Positions 25,602 to 34,662 of a DNA stretch of 64,000 bases are shown one piece after another (position 1 is the first letter of the stretch; the number at the start of each line of letters is the position of its first letter). The notes below the pieces were generated by a model. The model searched no databases. It saw only the letters and a program-made list of their open reading frames with translations, and was not told where the DNA came from. The stretch is from Geobacter sp. SVR (GTDB lineage: Bacteria; Desulfobacterota; Desulfuromonadia; Geobacterales; Pseudopelobacteraceae): contig NZ_AP024469.1 in the NCBI RefSeq assembly GCF_016865365.1, positions 1,231,001-1,295,000 on the forward strand, read 5' to 3'. The position numbers were made by a program, and so were the translations under genes.

Positions 25602-26522
25602 ATGACCTTCAACCGATTCAAGGCTGCCGTGCTGCTGCTGACCACCACTTTTTTCTGGGGTGTGACCTTTACCATCGTCAAGCAGGCGATTGAAAGCGTC
25701 GATGTATTCGTATTTTTGGCCCAACGTTTCATGTTGGCCTTCATGTTCATCCTGCCGGTCTGTTTCTTCAAAGGGGGACGCCTGGACGGTGCCACCATTC
25801 GGCAGGGCTGCATCATGGGGATCTTCCTGTTCGGTGCCTATGCTTTCCAGACCGTGGCGCTGCTCTATACCAGCGCCTCCAACACCGGCTTTTTGACCGG
25901 GCTCAATGTCGTGATGGTGCCGGTAATCGCCTCGTTCACGCTGCGTCACCGCATTCCCGGCACGATCAAACTGGCCGTAGTACTTTCGGTGTGCGGCCTG
26001 TTCCTGCTATGCGGCAATGGCTCCTGGCGCTTCAACGGCGGCGATATTCTGGCCGCCATCTGTGCCGTATGCGTCTCCCTGCACCTGATCTATACCGGCG
26101 AATTCACCCGCACCAGCGACTACTTCTGGCTGACCGCAGTGCAGCTCGGCATGGTGGCGCTCCTGAGCGTCGCGGTCGCATTGGGTCGCGGCAAACAGGT
26201 CTTTGTCTGGTATCCCCATCTGCTGACGACGCTTCTGGTCTGTTCCCTGATAGCCACGGTATTCGCCTTCCTGGTGCAGACATCGATGCAGCGCTTCATA
26301 AGCCACACCAATACGGCTCTGATTTTCTGCACCGAGCCGGTTTTTGCCGCAGCATATGCCTGGCTGGCCATCGATGAGCGGCTGGGCCTGTTTGGACTGC
26401 TGGGGGCACTTCTGATAATGGTCGGTATGCTGCTTTCCATACTCCCTGCCGCCCGGGAAACAGCGGCCGCGGAGGAGCCTCTGGACGTTGCCGAACTCGA
26501 GGAATACCGGATCGGCGAGTGA
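25602..26522 (+). CDS. EamA/DMT family transporter
   Basis: A 306-residue ten-helix transporter: AAVLLLTTTFFWGVTFTIVK opens the first EamA repeat and FCTEPVFAAAYAWLAIDERL closes the second. The start at 25602 was chosen because the first helix begins there and AAAGAGAA lies upstream; the frame is open from 25536. It is divergent from the amino acid importer operon. An acidic C-terminal tail (EEPLDVAELEEY) follows the last helix. Substrate unknown; amino acid or metabolite export is usual for the family. Confidence 0.87.
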   Translation: MTFNRFKAAVLLLTTTFFWGVTFTIVKQAIESVDVFVFLAQRFMLAFMFILPVCFFKGGRLDGATIRQGCIMGIFLFGAYAFQTVALLYTSASNTGFLTGLNVVMVPVIASFTLRHRIPGTIKLAVVLSVCGLFLLCGNGSWRFNGGDILAAICAVCVSLHLIYTGEFTRTSDYFWLTAVQLGMVALLSVAVALGRGKQVFVWYPHLLTTLLVCSLIATVFAFLVQTSMQRFISHTNTALIFCTEPVFAAAYAWLAIDERLGLFGLLGALLIMVGMLLSILPAARETAAAEEPLDVAELEEYRIGE

Positions 26523-26628
26523 CCCGGCCGGAACTCCCACTTCCCGTTTGCGTTTTGAAAAATATCGTATAGGATGATCGCGTTTTTGCTGCGGTCCGTA
26601 CAGGCCGGCAGCCATTGGAGGAGGGATC

Positions 26629-28134
26629 ATGAAAACATGTCTGATTGCGGCCCTATTCGTTGTGTCGGTTCTTATACCCGGTATGGCATGCAGTGCGCCG
26701 GTTGCACTTCATGCGGTGGAATTCGCTACCGACCAGGCCGCGCCGGGAGCGCCCCGGGGCGCGTCATTGCGGGATTTGCTGGTTTCCCGGCTCAACCGGG
26801 ACATGGTGCATGTCGTGGAGAACCAGCAGCAGGCCAGCATGATCATGAGCGGCAGCTACAGTTCATTCGGCAGGATGTTCAGTTGGGACGTCATGCTCAC
26901 CAACAGGAAAACCGGTACCGTGACAGCCGTTTTCGAGCAGGGGGAGGGGAGCGACGATATCATTCCGGCCGCTGGCAGGCTGGCGCGCAAGATCGACAAG
27001 GAGATCGCCCTGATCTCTACGGCGCCGTCTCCGGTTCCCGCCGCCCCTGTTTCGAATGCCGGCGCGGTGATGCCGGCCCCGGTCACACCGCAGACCGTAC
27101 CGGTGAGCGTCATCGCTGCGAAACCGGCTCCGGAAAGCTACATCATCAAGGCTCCTGACACAGGCGATATCGATGGAAACACCCGCACCATCGAAGGGGT
27201 TTTCCGCAGCATGGCCCTGGGACGGAAACTCCCCTCCGGCGAACGGGAACTGTTCGTCGCCGGAGAACGCGTTATTCGTTTCTACCATCTGGGCACTGAA
27301 CTCAAGCTGATCGCCGAGGAGACCGTTCCGGTGTCGGCCGGCATCCTCTCCATCGATTCCGCCGACCTGGATCGTGACGGGGTCACGGAACTGTATGCGA
27401 CCGTTATCGACCGCGATACGGTCAGTTCGCGGGTGTACCGGGTGGAGGGGCAGTCGTTGAAGCTGGTGGAAGGCAATCTGCCCTGGTTTTTCCGGGGGAC
27501 CGGCAGCGATGTGTCCGACCGGACCATTTACACTCAGGAGGTGGGAGTGCGCGGGGAACTCGCTGCCGAAGTGAAGGAACTCGTGCTCAAAGGACAGCGC
27601 TTCGAGACGCGCAGCAGCGTAATGCTGCCCCGGAACGGGACGGTTTTCAATTTTCAGCGCATCAGCGGCCCCAAAGGGGGAAATTTCCTCATTGCCCTGG
27701 ATGACAGCGGCTATCTGGTGGTGACCGACGCGAACGGGGAAGAGATCTGGAAAAGCGCAGACAAGTTCGGCGGGTCTGAAACGCACTTCAAGGACAGAAA
27801 GTATTCGGCTCCCCGGGCAAGCCGGGACCTCGACCGCTGGGTTTTTCTGGAGCAGCGTTTGACGCTTCTGCCTGACGGTACGTTGATGGTGCCGCGCAAT
27901 GACGGGACCCTGAGCATCGGCAACAACCGCAATTTCAACCGGCATGCCATGTTCGCCTTCCGCTGGAACGGAGCCGTGCTGCGCGAGGTATGGCATACCG
28001 CCGAAACCCCTGGATACTTGGCCGATTATGCCTACGACGCCTCCTCAAAAGAGCTTGTTGCACTGGAGGTGGTCAAGAAAGAGGGACTCTTCAGTAAAGG
28101 GAGAACGGTGGTCACCACCAACAGGATCGAGTAG
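26629..28134 (+). CDS. Exported beta-propeller-like (FG-GAP/VCBS-type) protein
   Basis: A 501-residue protein with a signal peptide (cleavage near ACS|APV) and a GGAGGAGGG ribosome site. Residues about 20-130 form an N-terminal alpha/beta domain with LRDLLVSRLNRDMVHVVE and a later IIPAAGRLARKIDKEI, reminiscent of TolB-N or FlgO-type domains that handle secreted factors. A Pro/Ala-rich linker follows, then beta-rich repeats including SIDSADLDRDGVTELYATVI, whose DxDxDG pattern is the FG-GAP calcium-binding loop. It is probably periplasmic or outer-membrane associated. It stands alone between a transporter gene and an ABC importer operon; function unknown. Confidence 0.7.
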   Translation: MKTCLIAALFVVSVLIPGMACSAPVALHAVEFATDQAAPGAPRGASLRDLLVSRLNRDMVHVVENQQQASMIMSGSYSSFGRMFSWDVMLTNRKTGTVTAVFEQGEGSDDIIPAAGRLARKIDKEIALISTAPSPVPAAPVSNAGAVMPAPVTPQTVPVSVIAAKPAPESYIIKAPDTGDIDGNTRTIEGVFRSMALGRKLPSGERELFVAGERVIRFYHLGTELKLIAEETVPVSAGILSIDSADLDRDGVTELYATVIDRDTVSSRVYRVEGQSLKLVEGNLPWFFRGTGSDVSDRTIYTQEVGVRGELAAEVKELVLKGQRFETRSSVMLPRNGTVFNFQRISGPKGGNFLIALDDSGYLVVTDANGEEIWKSADKFGGSETHFKDRKYSAPRASRDLDRWVFLEQRLTLLPDGTLMVPRNDGTLSIGNNRNFNRHAMFAFRWNGAVLREVWHTAETPGYLADYAYDASSKELVALEVVKKEGLFSKGRTVVTTNRIE

Positions 28135-28179
28135 CGCGGCGGCAGGTTGCCTCGAACGTTTGCGTTCGATACATGCAGG

Positions 28180-28208
28180 TTGACGGGAAAGCTTCAATTT
28201 GCTAGAAA
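28180..28208 (+). promoter_or_regulatory. Possible promoter of the second amino acid importer operon
   Basis: TTGACG (28180-28185), a 17-base spacer and TAGAAA (28203-28208) lie about 40 bases upstream of the binding protein ATG. A small 7-bp palindrome (28153-28170, tcgaacg/cgttcga) precedes it. Confidence 0.4.
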
Positions 28209-28249
28209 CAAATCTTTTTTGTGCAAATAAAAATCTGGAGGAGATGAGT

Positions 28250-29050
28250 ATGATTCGAAAGTCGCTTCTGCTGGTCGCTGCAGCCGGTCTCGCACTGTGC
28301 CTTTCCGTTGCCGGAGCCTTTGCCGCAGACGGTTCCTGGGACAAGGTCAAGAAGGATGGCAAACTGGTCATCGGCCTCGATGACGCTTTTCCCCCGATGG
28401 GTTACCGCCAGGCTGACGGCAAGCTGGTCGGCTTCGACGTGGATGCTGCCGAAGAGGTGGGCAAGCGACTGGGCATCAAGATCGAGTGGCAGCCGACCGC
28501 CTGGGACGGTGTGATCCACTCCCTGAACGCCAAGAAGTTCGACTGCATCTGGAATGGCATGACCATCACCGACGAGCGCGCCAAGCAGGTGGCCTTCACC
28601 AAGCCGTACATCATGGACGGCCAGATCGCCATCGTCAACTTCAAGGAAAAGCGCTTCAAGGGGCTTAACGACCTGAAGAACTACAAGGCCGGCACCCAGA
28701 AGGGTTCCTCGGGTGTCGAGGCGGTCAAGAAATTGGCCACCGCTCCGAGCGAGCTGAAAGAGTACGAAGACTATCCCAAAGCACTGCTTGACCTGGAAGC
28801 CGGCCGCATCGACGTTGTGGTTGTGGACAATGTAACCGGCCGCGACATGATCGCCAAGCGCCCCGGCAAATTCAAGATCCTGCCCGGCATGATCAGCAAG
28901 GAGCCCTTCGGCATCGCCTTCCGCAAGGATGACGCCGACCTGCGCGGCAAGGTACAGCAGACCCTGGACAAGATGGTCAAGGATGGCACCATGGCCAAGA
29001 TCTCCCGCAAGTGGTTCGCTGAAGATATCACCAACCCCAAGAAATTCTAG
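28250..29050 (+). CDS. Periplasmic polar amino acid binding protein (SBP family 3)
   Basis: A 266-residue binding protein with a signal peptide (cleavage near AFA|ADGSW) and SBP_bac_3 motifs: KLVIGLDDAFPPMGYRQADG, VGFDVDAAEEVGKRLGI, AWDGVIHSLNAKKFDCIWNG and TDERAKQVAFTKPY. The ATG at 28250 follows CTGGAGGAG. It is paralogous to the protein at 24661-25404 but clearly diverged, so a different amino acid is likely. It heads a three-gene importer operon with the permease and ATPase that follow. Confidence 0.94.
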   Translation: MIRKSLLLVAAAGLALCLSVAGAFAADGSWDKVKKDGKLVIGLDDAFPPMGYRQADGKLVGFDVDAAEEVGKRLGIKIEWQPTAWDGVIHSLNAKKFDCIWNGMTITDERAKQVAFTKPYIMDGQIAIVNFKEKRFKGLNDLKNYKAGTQKGSSGVEAVKKLATAPSELKEYEDYPKALLDLEAGRIDVVVVDNVTGRDMIAKRPGKFKILPGMISKEPFGIAFRKDDADLRGKVQQTLDKMVKDGTMAKISRKWFAEDITNPKKF

Positions 29051-29065
29051 TTAGTGAAGGTTTCG

Positions 29066-30076
29066 ATGAAATATCTGTTCAGCAGGGCCGCACTGGCCCT
29101 GCTTTTTTTATGGATGCTGACCGGCGCTTGTTTCGGTGCGGTCGATTACGACCGGCTCTTCCGCCAGTCCAGCGACATGATGGCCCAAGGTGACCTGGAA
29201 GGTGCCCTGAGTCTGCTGGCACAGGTGCCTTCCCCGTCGCCCGGTGAAGATGCCAGCGCCTTCGTTTCCAGCCGCATGCAGGCCGCCCGGATACACGCCT
29301 CCCAGAACGAAAACGAGAAGGCTCTGGCCGCCTGCCGGGAAGTGCTGAAGCTGTTCCCCGACAACAGCGAGGCCCGCAATTTCAACGCAGCCCTGGAAAA
29401 ACAGCTCAAGCCCCGTTGGCACACCGTCCTGTCCGATGTCATGCGCTTTCTGCCCGCCCTGCTCAAGGGGGCCGGCATGACTCTGCTGCTGGTGCTCTGC
29501 ACCATGCTGGTTTCGCCGCTGGGTGGGCTGTTGATCGCCCTGGGGCGCATCAGCACCATTCGGCCCCTCTCTGTCCTCTGCTGGTTCGTGATCTGGTTCT
29601 TCCGCGGCACGCCGCTGCTGCTGCAGTTGTTCTTCATCTACTATGGCCTGCCGGCCTTCGGCATCACGCTGGCGCCGCTGACGGCGGCGGTTATCGGACT
29701 GGGACTCAACTACTCCGCCTATCTGGGCGAGATCATCCGCGGCGCGATCCAGAGCATCGACCACGGCCAGATGGAAGCGGCCAAGGCCATCGGCATGAGT
29801 TACCGCCAGGCCATGCGGCGGGTCATCATCCCCCAGACCTACAAGCGGCTGATGCCCCCCATCGGTAACGAATTCATCGCCCTGATCAAGGACACCGCAC
29901 TGGTTTCGACCATTGCCATGGTGGAGCTGATGCGCTCGGCGGACCAATTGTTCAATACCTACTTCAACATTACGGCCCTGGCCCTGGCAGCGGTGATCTA
30001 CCTGCTGTTGACCAGTGTCTTTACCTTTGTTTTTGAAAAGATCGAATACAGGGCTGGCATCTATGAACACCGCTAG
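29066..30076 (+). CDS. Amino acid ABC permease with exported TPR-like N-terminal extension
   Basis: A 336-residue permease of the HisM/GlnP family whose core (from about residue 115) has LPALLKGAGMTLLLVLCTML, WFFRGTPLLLQLFFIYYGLP, and the coupling loop EAAKAIGMSYRQAMRRVIIP followed by [17 protein letters not shown]. Unusually, about 110 residues precede it: a signal-like hydrophobic segment (ALALLFLWMLTGACFG) and a helical, TPR-like region (MMAQGDLEGALSLLAQV, then EKALAACREVLKLFPDNSEA). This region should lie in the periplasm. A normal family member is about 220 residues. The ATG at 29066 has GAAGG five bases upstream; a GTG at 29054 is possible. It overlaps the ATPase gene by 14 bases. Confidence 0.9.
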   Translation: MKYLFSRAALALLFLWMLTGACFGAVDYDRLFRQSSDMMAQGDLEGALSLLAQVPSPSPGEDASAFVSSRMQAARIHASQNENEKALAACREVLKLFPDNSEARNFNAALEKQLKPRWHTVLSDVMRFLPALLKGAGMTLLLVLCTMLVSPLGGLLIALGRISTIRPLSVLCWFVIWFFRGTPLLLQLFFIYYGLPAFGITLAPLTAAVIGLGLNYSAYLGEIIRGAIQSIDHGQMEAAKAIGMSYRQAMRRVIIPQTYKRLMPPIGNEFIALIKDTALVSTIAMVELMRSADQLFNTYFNITALALAAVIYLLLTSVFTFVFEKIEYRAGIYEHR

Positions 30077-30839
30077 AGATCCGCTGATCAGGCTGCAGGG
30101 AATCACCAAACGCTTCAAGAGCCTGACCGCCGTCAACAACGTTGACCTGGAGGTCTATCCCGGGGAAAAACTGGTCATCATCGGTCCCTCCGGATCGGGC
30201 AAGTCAACCCTGCTGCGCTCCATCAACCTGCTGGAGGAAATCGACGAGGGTAGCATCCGCTTCGAAGGGCGCGAGGTCGGTTATGTTTCCCGCCACGGCC
30301 GCCGGCACCTGGACCGTCCCCAGGCGATCTGCGCCCTGCGGGCCGAGATCGGGATGGTCTTCCAGCACTTCCACCTCTTTCCCCACATGACCGTTTTGGG
30401 CAATGTCATGGAAGGACCGCTGACCGTGCAGAAAAAAACGGCCGATGAGGCCCGGCAGACGGCAGAGGCCATGCTGGTCAAGGTTGGCTTGTCGGACAAG
30501 CGCGACGTTTTTCCCGCCACCCTGTCAGGCGGCCAGAAACAGCGCGTCGCCATTGCCCGCGCACTGGCCATGCGTCCCAAAATGATGCTGTTCGACGAGC
30601 CGACCTCGGCTCTGGACCCGGAACTGGTGGGGGAGGTATTCGACACCATCCACGCCCTGGCGGACGAGGGCATGACCATGATCATCGTAACCCATCACAT
30701 GGGGTTTGCCCGCGAACTGGCCGACCGGGTGATTTTCATGGAATCCGGCAGATTTCTGGCCCAGGGCTCGCCTCAGGAGTTCTTCAGCGCCGGGCAGGAC
30801 AGCGAGCGGATCAGGACTTTTCTCAATCGGCTGTTGTAG
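30063..30839 (+). CDS. Polar amino acid ABC transporter ATPase
   Basis: A 258-residue ATPase with Walker [10 protein letters not shown], a short insertion containing SRHGRRHLDRPQAIC before the Q loop EIGMVFQHFHLFPHMTVLGN, signature LSGGQKQRVAIARALA and Walker [15 protein letters not shown]. The insert of about 15 residues is like that of HisP-type proteins for basic amino acids. The start at 30063 overlaps the permease gene. An excellent terminator follows. Confidence 0.95.
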   Translation: MNTARDPLIRLQGITKRFKSLTAVNNVDLEVYPGEKLVIIGPSGSGKSTLLRSINLLEEIDEGSIRFEGREVGYVSRHGRRHLDRPQAICALRAEIGMVFQHFHLFPHMTVLGNVMEGPLTVQKKTADEARQTAEAMLVKVGLSDKRDVFPATLSGGQKQRVAIARALAMRPKMMLFDEPTSALDPELVGEVFDTIHALADEGMTMIIVTHHMGFARELADRVIFMESGRFLAQGSPQEFFSAGQDSERIRTFLNRLL

Positions 30840-30886
30840 TGGCGACGAGTGATTGACCCATGGCATTCGGCCATGGAGCGGTTTCG

Positions 30887-30923
30887 AAACCGGAAGACAT
30901 GCGAGATGTCTTCCGGTTTTTTT
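30887..30923 (+). terminator. Intrinsic terminator of the amino acid importer operon
   Basis: A perfect 14-bp stem (30887-30900 with 30906-30919, loop gcgag) runs into a T tract ending at 30923. Confidence 0.93.
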
Positions 30924-31101
30924 GTGTGCAGGAACCTGATAGCGTTTCTCATTATAGTACGCCCTCCGTACCGCTTGACTACCGGCGGCCGGTGCGCTAC
31001 CGTGCTGCGACCGCAACAGACACACCACACATGGCAGAAGGCGGGACAACGGCGACTCGGCCAGACTGGACATGAAAACAGCGATGCAAAGGGGATGAAA
31101 A

Positions 31102-32730
31102 ATGTTTAAAAGCAGGTCACTCGGCATGCGCCTCGGCATTGGGTTCGGCATGGTACTCGCTCTCTTGCTGGCAGCGAATCTGTATGCACTGAGCCGGATG
31201 AACAATCTGGCGGAGATAACCGCCACGCTGTACAACCATCCCTTCACTGTCAACGATCAGTTGGGAGTCGCCCAAAGCTGCATTCTGAAGATGCAGCGCA
31301 GCATGAAGGATGTCGCCTTGGCCAAGAATCCGGGCGAGGTGGAGAAAGCGGCGGGCTTGGCCGAGAAATACGAGGCCGACGCCCTCAAGGCATTGGACAA
31401 GGTCAAGGAGCGCTACCTCGGCGACAAAAAGATGGTGGAGCAGGTGGCAGTACTGCTGGCCGAATGGAAACCGGTCAGGAATGAGGTCATCTCTCTGATG
31501 CAGGCGGGGCGTTATGAACAGGCGGCAGAGGTCACCAAGGAAAAGGGAGCGGCCAAGGTCGGCGCCATCCAGGGGGCAATCGATGCCCTGAGCGACACGG
31601 TTTCGGCGCGGGCCGTCGCATTCATGGAAGATGCACGGACCGTTAAAAAACATACCCTGACGGTCATGTTATGCATCACGCTTCTCGCCCTCCTGGCAGG
31701 AAGCGCCTTTGCCTTCATCATTACCCGCGGTATCCTCGGCCAGGTTGGCGGCGAACCGGAACATATCGCGGAAATTGCCGAAAGAATCGCCGTTGGCGAC
31801 CTGACGGTCCGTTTTCAGGATGGTGCCACGGCAGAAACCGGCGTGTATGCCTCCATGAGGAAGATGGTCGTGTATCTGCGGGACATCACCACCCAACTGG
31901 GCGACATATCGGCCGGCATTGCCGCGGCCTCCCAGCAGCTCCATTCGACCGCAGCCCAGATCGCCACCGGCGCCGAGGAGGTGGCGGCTCAGACCAATAC
32001 CGTCGCCACTGCCAGCGAAGAGATGTCGGCCACCTCCAGCGACATAGCCCGCAATTGCACCATGGCTGCTGAGGCCTCTCAGAAGTCCACCGACGCTGCC
32101 ACCGCCGGAGCCAGGGTGGTCCAGGAAACCATTTCCGGAATGGGGGTGATTGCCGACCGGGTACGCCAGACCTCCCGGACGGTTGAGGCGCTCGGTTCGC
32201 GCTCCGAGCAGATCGGCGCCATTGTCGGCACCATCGAGGATATCGCCGACCAGACCAACCTGCTCGCTCTGAATGCAGCCATCGAGGCTGCCCGTGCCGG
32301 CGAGCAGGGGCGTGGGTTCGCGGTGGTTGCCGACGAGGTCAGGGCTTTGGCCGAACGAACAACCAAGGCTACTCAGGAGATCGGCGAGATGATCAAGGCG
32401 ATCCAGAGCGAGACCAGGGCCGCTGTCAGGGCAATGGATGAGGGGGTTCAGGAGGTGGAGAAAGGGGCTCTTTCGTCGCAGAAATCGGGCCAGGCCCTGG
32501 AGGAAATTCTCGATCGGATCAGCGAAGTCTCGCTGCAGGTGAGCCAGATTGCCACGGCGGCGGAGCAGCAGACCGCCACGACCGGGGAGGTGACCGGCAA
32601 TATCCAGCAGGTCACCGAGGTGGTGCATCAGACTGCCCGCGGAGCCGATGAAACGGCCGGTGCGGCCGCTCAACTGGCGGATCAGGCCCAAAGCCTGCAG
32701 AACCTCGTCAGCCGCTTCAGACTGTCATAG
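31102..32730 (+). CDS. Methyl-accepting chemotaxis protein with four-helix-bundle sensor
   Basis: A complete 542-residue receptor: membrane segment at about residues 9-30, a periplasmic helical-bundle sensor (about 30-190, of the 4HB_MCP kind), second membrane segment ([20 protein letters not shown]), a HAMP domain ([20 protein letters not shown]) and a long signalling domain with [20 protein letters not shown] and [20 protein letters not shown]. The N-terminal helical bundle usually senses small ligands directly. It is a single gene ended by its own terminator. No C-terminal CheR pentapeptide is seen. It is not a duplicate of the receptor at the left edge of the window. Confidence 0.95.
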   Translation: MFKSRSLGMRLGIGFGMVLALLLAANLYALSRMNNLAEITATLYNHPFTVNDQLGVAQSCILKMQRSMKDVALAKNPGEVEKAAGLAEKYEADALKALDKVKERYLGDKKMVEQVAVLLAEWKPVRNEVISLMQAGRYEQAAEVTKEKGAAKVGAIQGAIDALSDTVSARAVAFMEDARTVKKHTLTVMLCITLLALLAGSAFAFIITRGILGQVGGEPEHIAEIAERIAVGDLTVRFQDGATAETGVYASMRKMVVYLRDITTQLGDISAGIAAASQQLHSTAAQIATGAEEVAAQTNTVATASEEMSATSSDIARNCTMAAEASQKSTDAATAGARVVQETISGMGVIADRVRQTSRTVEALGSRSEQIGAIVGTIEDIADQTNLLALNAAIEAARAGEQGRGFAVVADEVRALAERTTKATQEIGEMIKAIQSETRAAVRAMDEGVQEVEKGALSSQKSGQALEEILDRISEVSLQVSQIATAAEQQTATTGEVTGNIQQVTEVVHQTARGADETAGAAAQLADQAQSLQNLVSRFRLS

Positions 32731-32740
32731 GAAAAATTAC

Positions 32741-32774
32741 GGCGCTCCTGCCGGTATACAGGAGCGCCATTTTT
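32741..32774 (+). terminator. Intrinsic terminator after the chemotaxis receptor gene
   Basis: A 10-bp stem ggcgctcctg / caggagcgcc (32741-32750 with 32759-32768) followed by A and TTTTT. The rest of the 200-base gap to the aldolase gene holds a small ccggaaga/tcttccgg hairpin and nothing coding. Confidence 0.88.
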
Positions 32775-32931
32775 CACGGCAAGGCCGTCCGGTAGCAGCT
32801 TGTCGCACCGGAAGACATTTGCTCTTCCGGAAGGTTTCTGCCGGATCCTTGTCATGTACTTCCGGTTTCACTCCGATTGTCCAAGGTTTTTCGACTAGCC
32901 TCCCCGCGGTTTTGCAATGATACCCTTCCGG

Positions 32932-33948
32932 CTACTTGCCCGCGAAAAACTCGCCGAAGGCAGCGATCACGGTATCGATATCTCCGGACGTGATATCCAG
33001 ATGGGTCACCAGCCGCAGATTTTCCTGCCCGAAGATCATTATCCCGCGCTGTTTCAAAAAGTCGCTCAGCTCCCCGCCGCGACCGCCTACCCCGACGAAC
33101 ACCATATTCGTCTGCACCGAGGCGGGGTCCACGGTGAGCCCCTTCAATTCTGCCAGCCCCAGGGCCAGTCTGCGCGCATTCTCGTGATCGTCGGCCAGCC
33201 GGTCCACATGGCCGGAAAGGGCCACGATCCCCGCTGCCGCCAGCAGTCCGGCCTGGCGCATGCCGCCGCCAAGCACCTTGCGCCAGCGGTGGGCCTTCTC
33301 GATCAGTACGCGGGTGCCGCACAGCAGCGAACCGACCGGTGCTCCCAGCCCTTTGGAGAGGCAGACGGAAACGGAATCGAAATGCCGGGAAATTTCCCGG
33401 ACTGGCACACCCTGTTTGACCGCGGCATTGAAAATGCGGGCGCCGTCCAGATGGATGGCAAGGTTGCGCTCCAGGGCAAACGCGTGTGCCCGTGCCAGGT
33501 AGTCCAGCGGCAGCACCTTGCCTGCCACGGTATTTTCCAGGCAGAGCAGGCGCGTACGGGCAAAATGGTGATCGGCCGGTTTGATGGCACGGGCCACCCG
33601 TGCCAGGTCCAGTGTGCCGTCCTGTTCAAATTCGAGGGGTTGCGGCTGGATGCTGCCGAGAACGGCCGCTCCGCCCCCTTCATAGCGGTAGCAATGGGCA
33701 TCCTGGCCGACGATGTACTCATCCCCCCGTTCGCAGTGGCTCATCAGGGCCAGAAGATTGGACTGGGTCCCGCTGGCCACGAACAGCGCCGCTTCCGTGC
33801 CGAGCAGTTCCGCTGCCATTGCCTCCAGCCGGTTCACCGTCGGGTCCTCTCCGTACACATCATCGCCAACCTCGGCCTCGGCCATGGCCATGCGCATGCT
33901 CCGGGTCGGCTGTGTTACCGTATCACTTCTGAGGTCGATCACTTTCAT
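32932..33948 (-). CDS. ltaE: Low-specificity L-threonine aldolase
   Basis: A PLP enzyme of fold type I (338 residues) that cleaves threonine or allo-threonine to glycine and acetaldehyde. Family motifs are [20 protein letters not shown] at the N-terminus, [26 protein letters not shown], and the PLP lysine in [14 protein letters not shown]. The ATG at 33948 is placed by AAAGGAC seven bases upstream; another ATG two codons earlier is too close to that site. The gene fits the amino acid theme of the window. It is followed on the same strand by no closely linked gene. Confidence 0.95.
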   Translation of the reverse strand: MKVIDLRSDTVTQPTRSMRMAMAEAEVGDDVYGEDPTVNRLEAMAAELLGTEAALFVASGTQSNLLALMSHCERGDEYIVGQDAHCYRYEGGGAAVLGSIQPQPLEFEQDGTLDLARVARAIKPADHHFARTRLLCLENTVAGKVLPLDYLARAHAFALERNLAIHLDGARIFNAAVKQGVPVREISRHFDSVSVCLSKGLGAPVGSLLCGTRVLIEKAHRWRKVLGGGMRQAGLLAAAGIVALSGHVDRLADDHENARRLALGLAELKGLTVDPASVQTNMVFVGVGGRGGELSDFLKQRGIMIFGQENLRLVTHLDITSGDIDTVIAAFGEFFAGK

Positions 33949-34003
33949 CCACATGTCCTTTTCGCTTTTGTCATTCGTTCCGGCATTGGCTCCGGAATCA
34001 GAG

Positions 34004-34612
34004 TCACTTGATCATCAGGAAGTTTTTTACCCCCGTAAAGACGATCTGGGCAGCCAGGGCCGCCACGAACAGTCCGGTCAGTTTGCTGAGGATGGTGATG
34101 CCTTTCTTGCCGATCAGGTGCTCGATGGAAGCGGCCGAAAACAGCAGCACGCCCACGCAGACCACTGCCGTGGCCAAGGCGGCGCAGCCGACAAAGATCT
34201 GCCAGGTTTGCTGAATCTCGGCCCCCATGACCAGCAGTGCGCCGGTAGTACCCGGCCCGACGGTGACCGGGATGGCGAGCGGCACCACCGAGATTGCTTC
34301 ACGACGCTCACTGGTGGGGGGGGAATCGTCGCCATGTACCATGTGCACGGCAGAGAGGAAAAGCAGACAGCCGGCCCCGATCCTGAACGAGTCCAGGGTC
34401 ACGCCGAACAGGGAGAACAGGGTGTTGCCGAAGAAATACAGGGTAAAGCAGGCCACCAGCACGGCAACGGTCACCCGCAGGGCCAGGGTGCGCCGCTCGC
34501 TGGAGGTATTGTGCTGCGTCATGGCCAGGAAGGCCGAGAGCACGAAAAAAGGAGTGAGCAGGAAAAAGAATTTGATCCAGATGTGGAAGAAAAAATCGCC
34601 GTAGATGTCCAT
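34004..34612 (-). CDS. MarC family integral membrane protein
   Basis: A 202-residue six-helix membrane protein of the MarC (UPF0056) family. Typical features are [20 protein letters not shown] near the start, the central [20 protein letters not shown] motif and [20 protein letters not shown] near the end. The biochemical function of the family is unresolved; it is not a proven drug pump. It lies 55 bases upstream of the aldolase gene in the same orientation and could be co-transcribed. The ribosome site is weak. Confidence 0.9.
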   Translation of the reverse strand: MDIYGDFFFHIWIKFFFLLTPFFVLSAFLAMTQHNTSSERRTLALRVTVAVLVACFTLYFFGNTLFSLFGVTLDSFRIGAGCLLFLSAVHMVHGDDSPPTSERREAISVVPLAIPVTVGPGTTGALLVMGAEIQQTWQIFVGCAALATAVVCVGVLLFSAASIEHLIGKKGITILSKLTGLFVAALAAQIVFTGVKNFLMIK

Positions 34613-34662
34613 GAGATCTGTGCCTTTGAATTATTAATCGTACAGGGGGAAGGTATGCCCCT

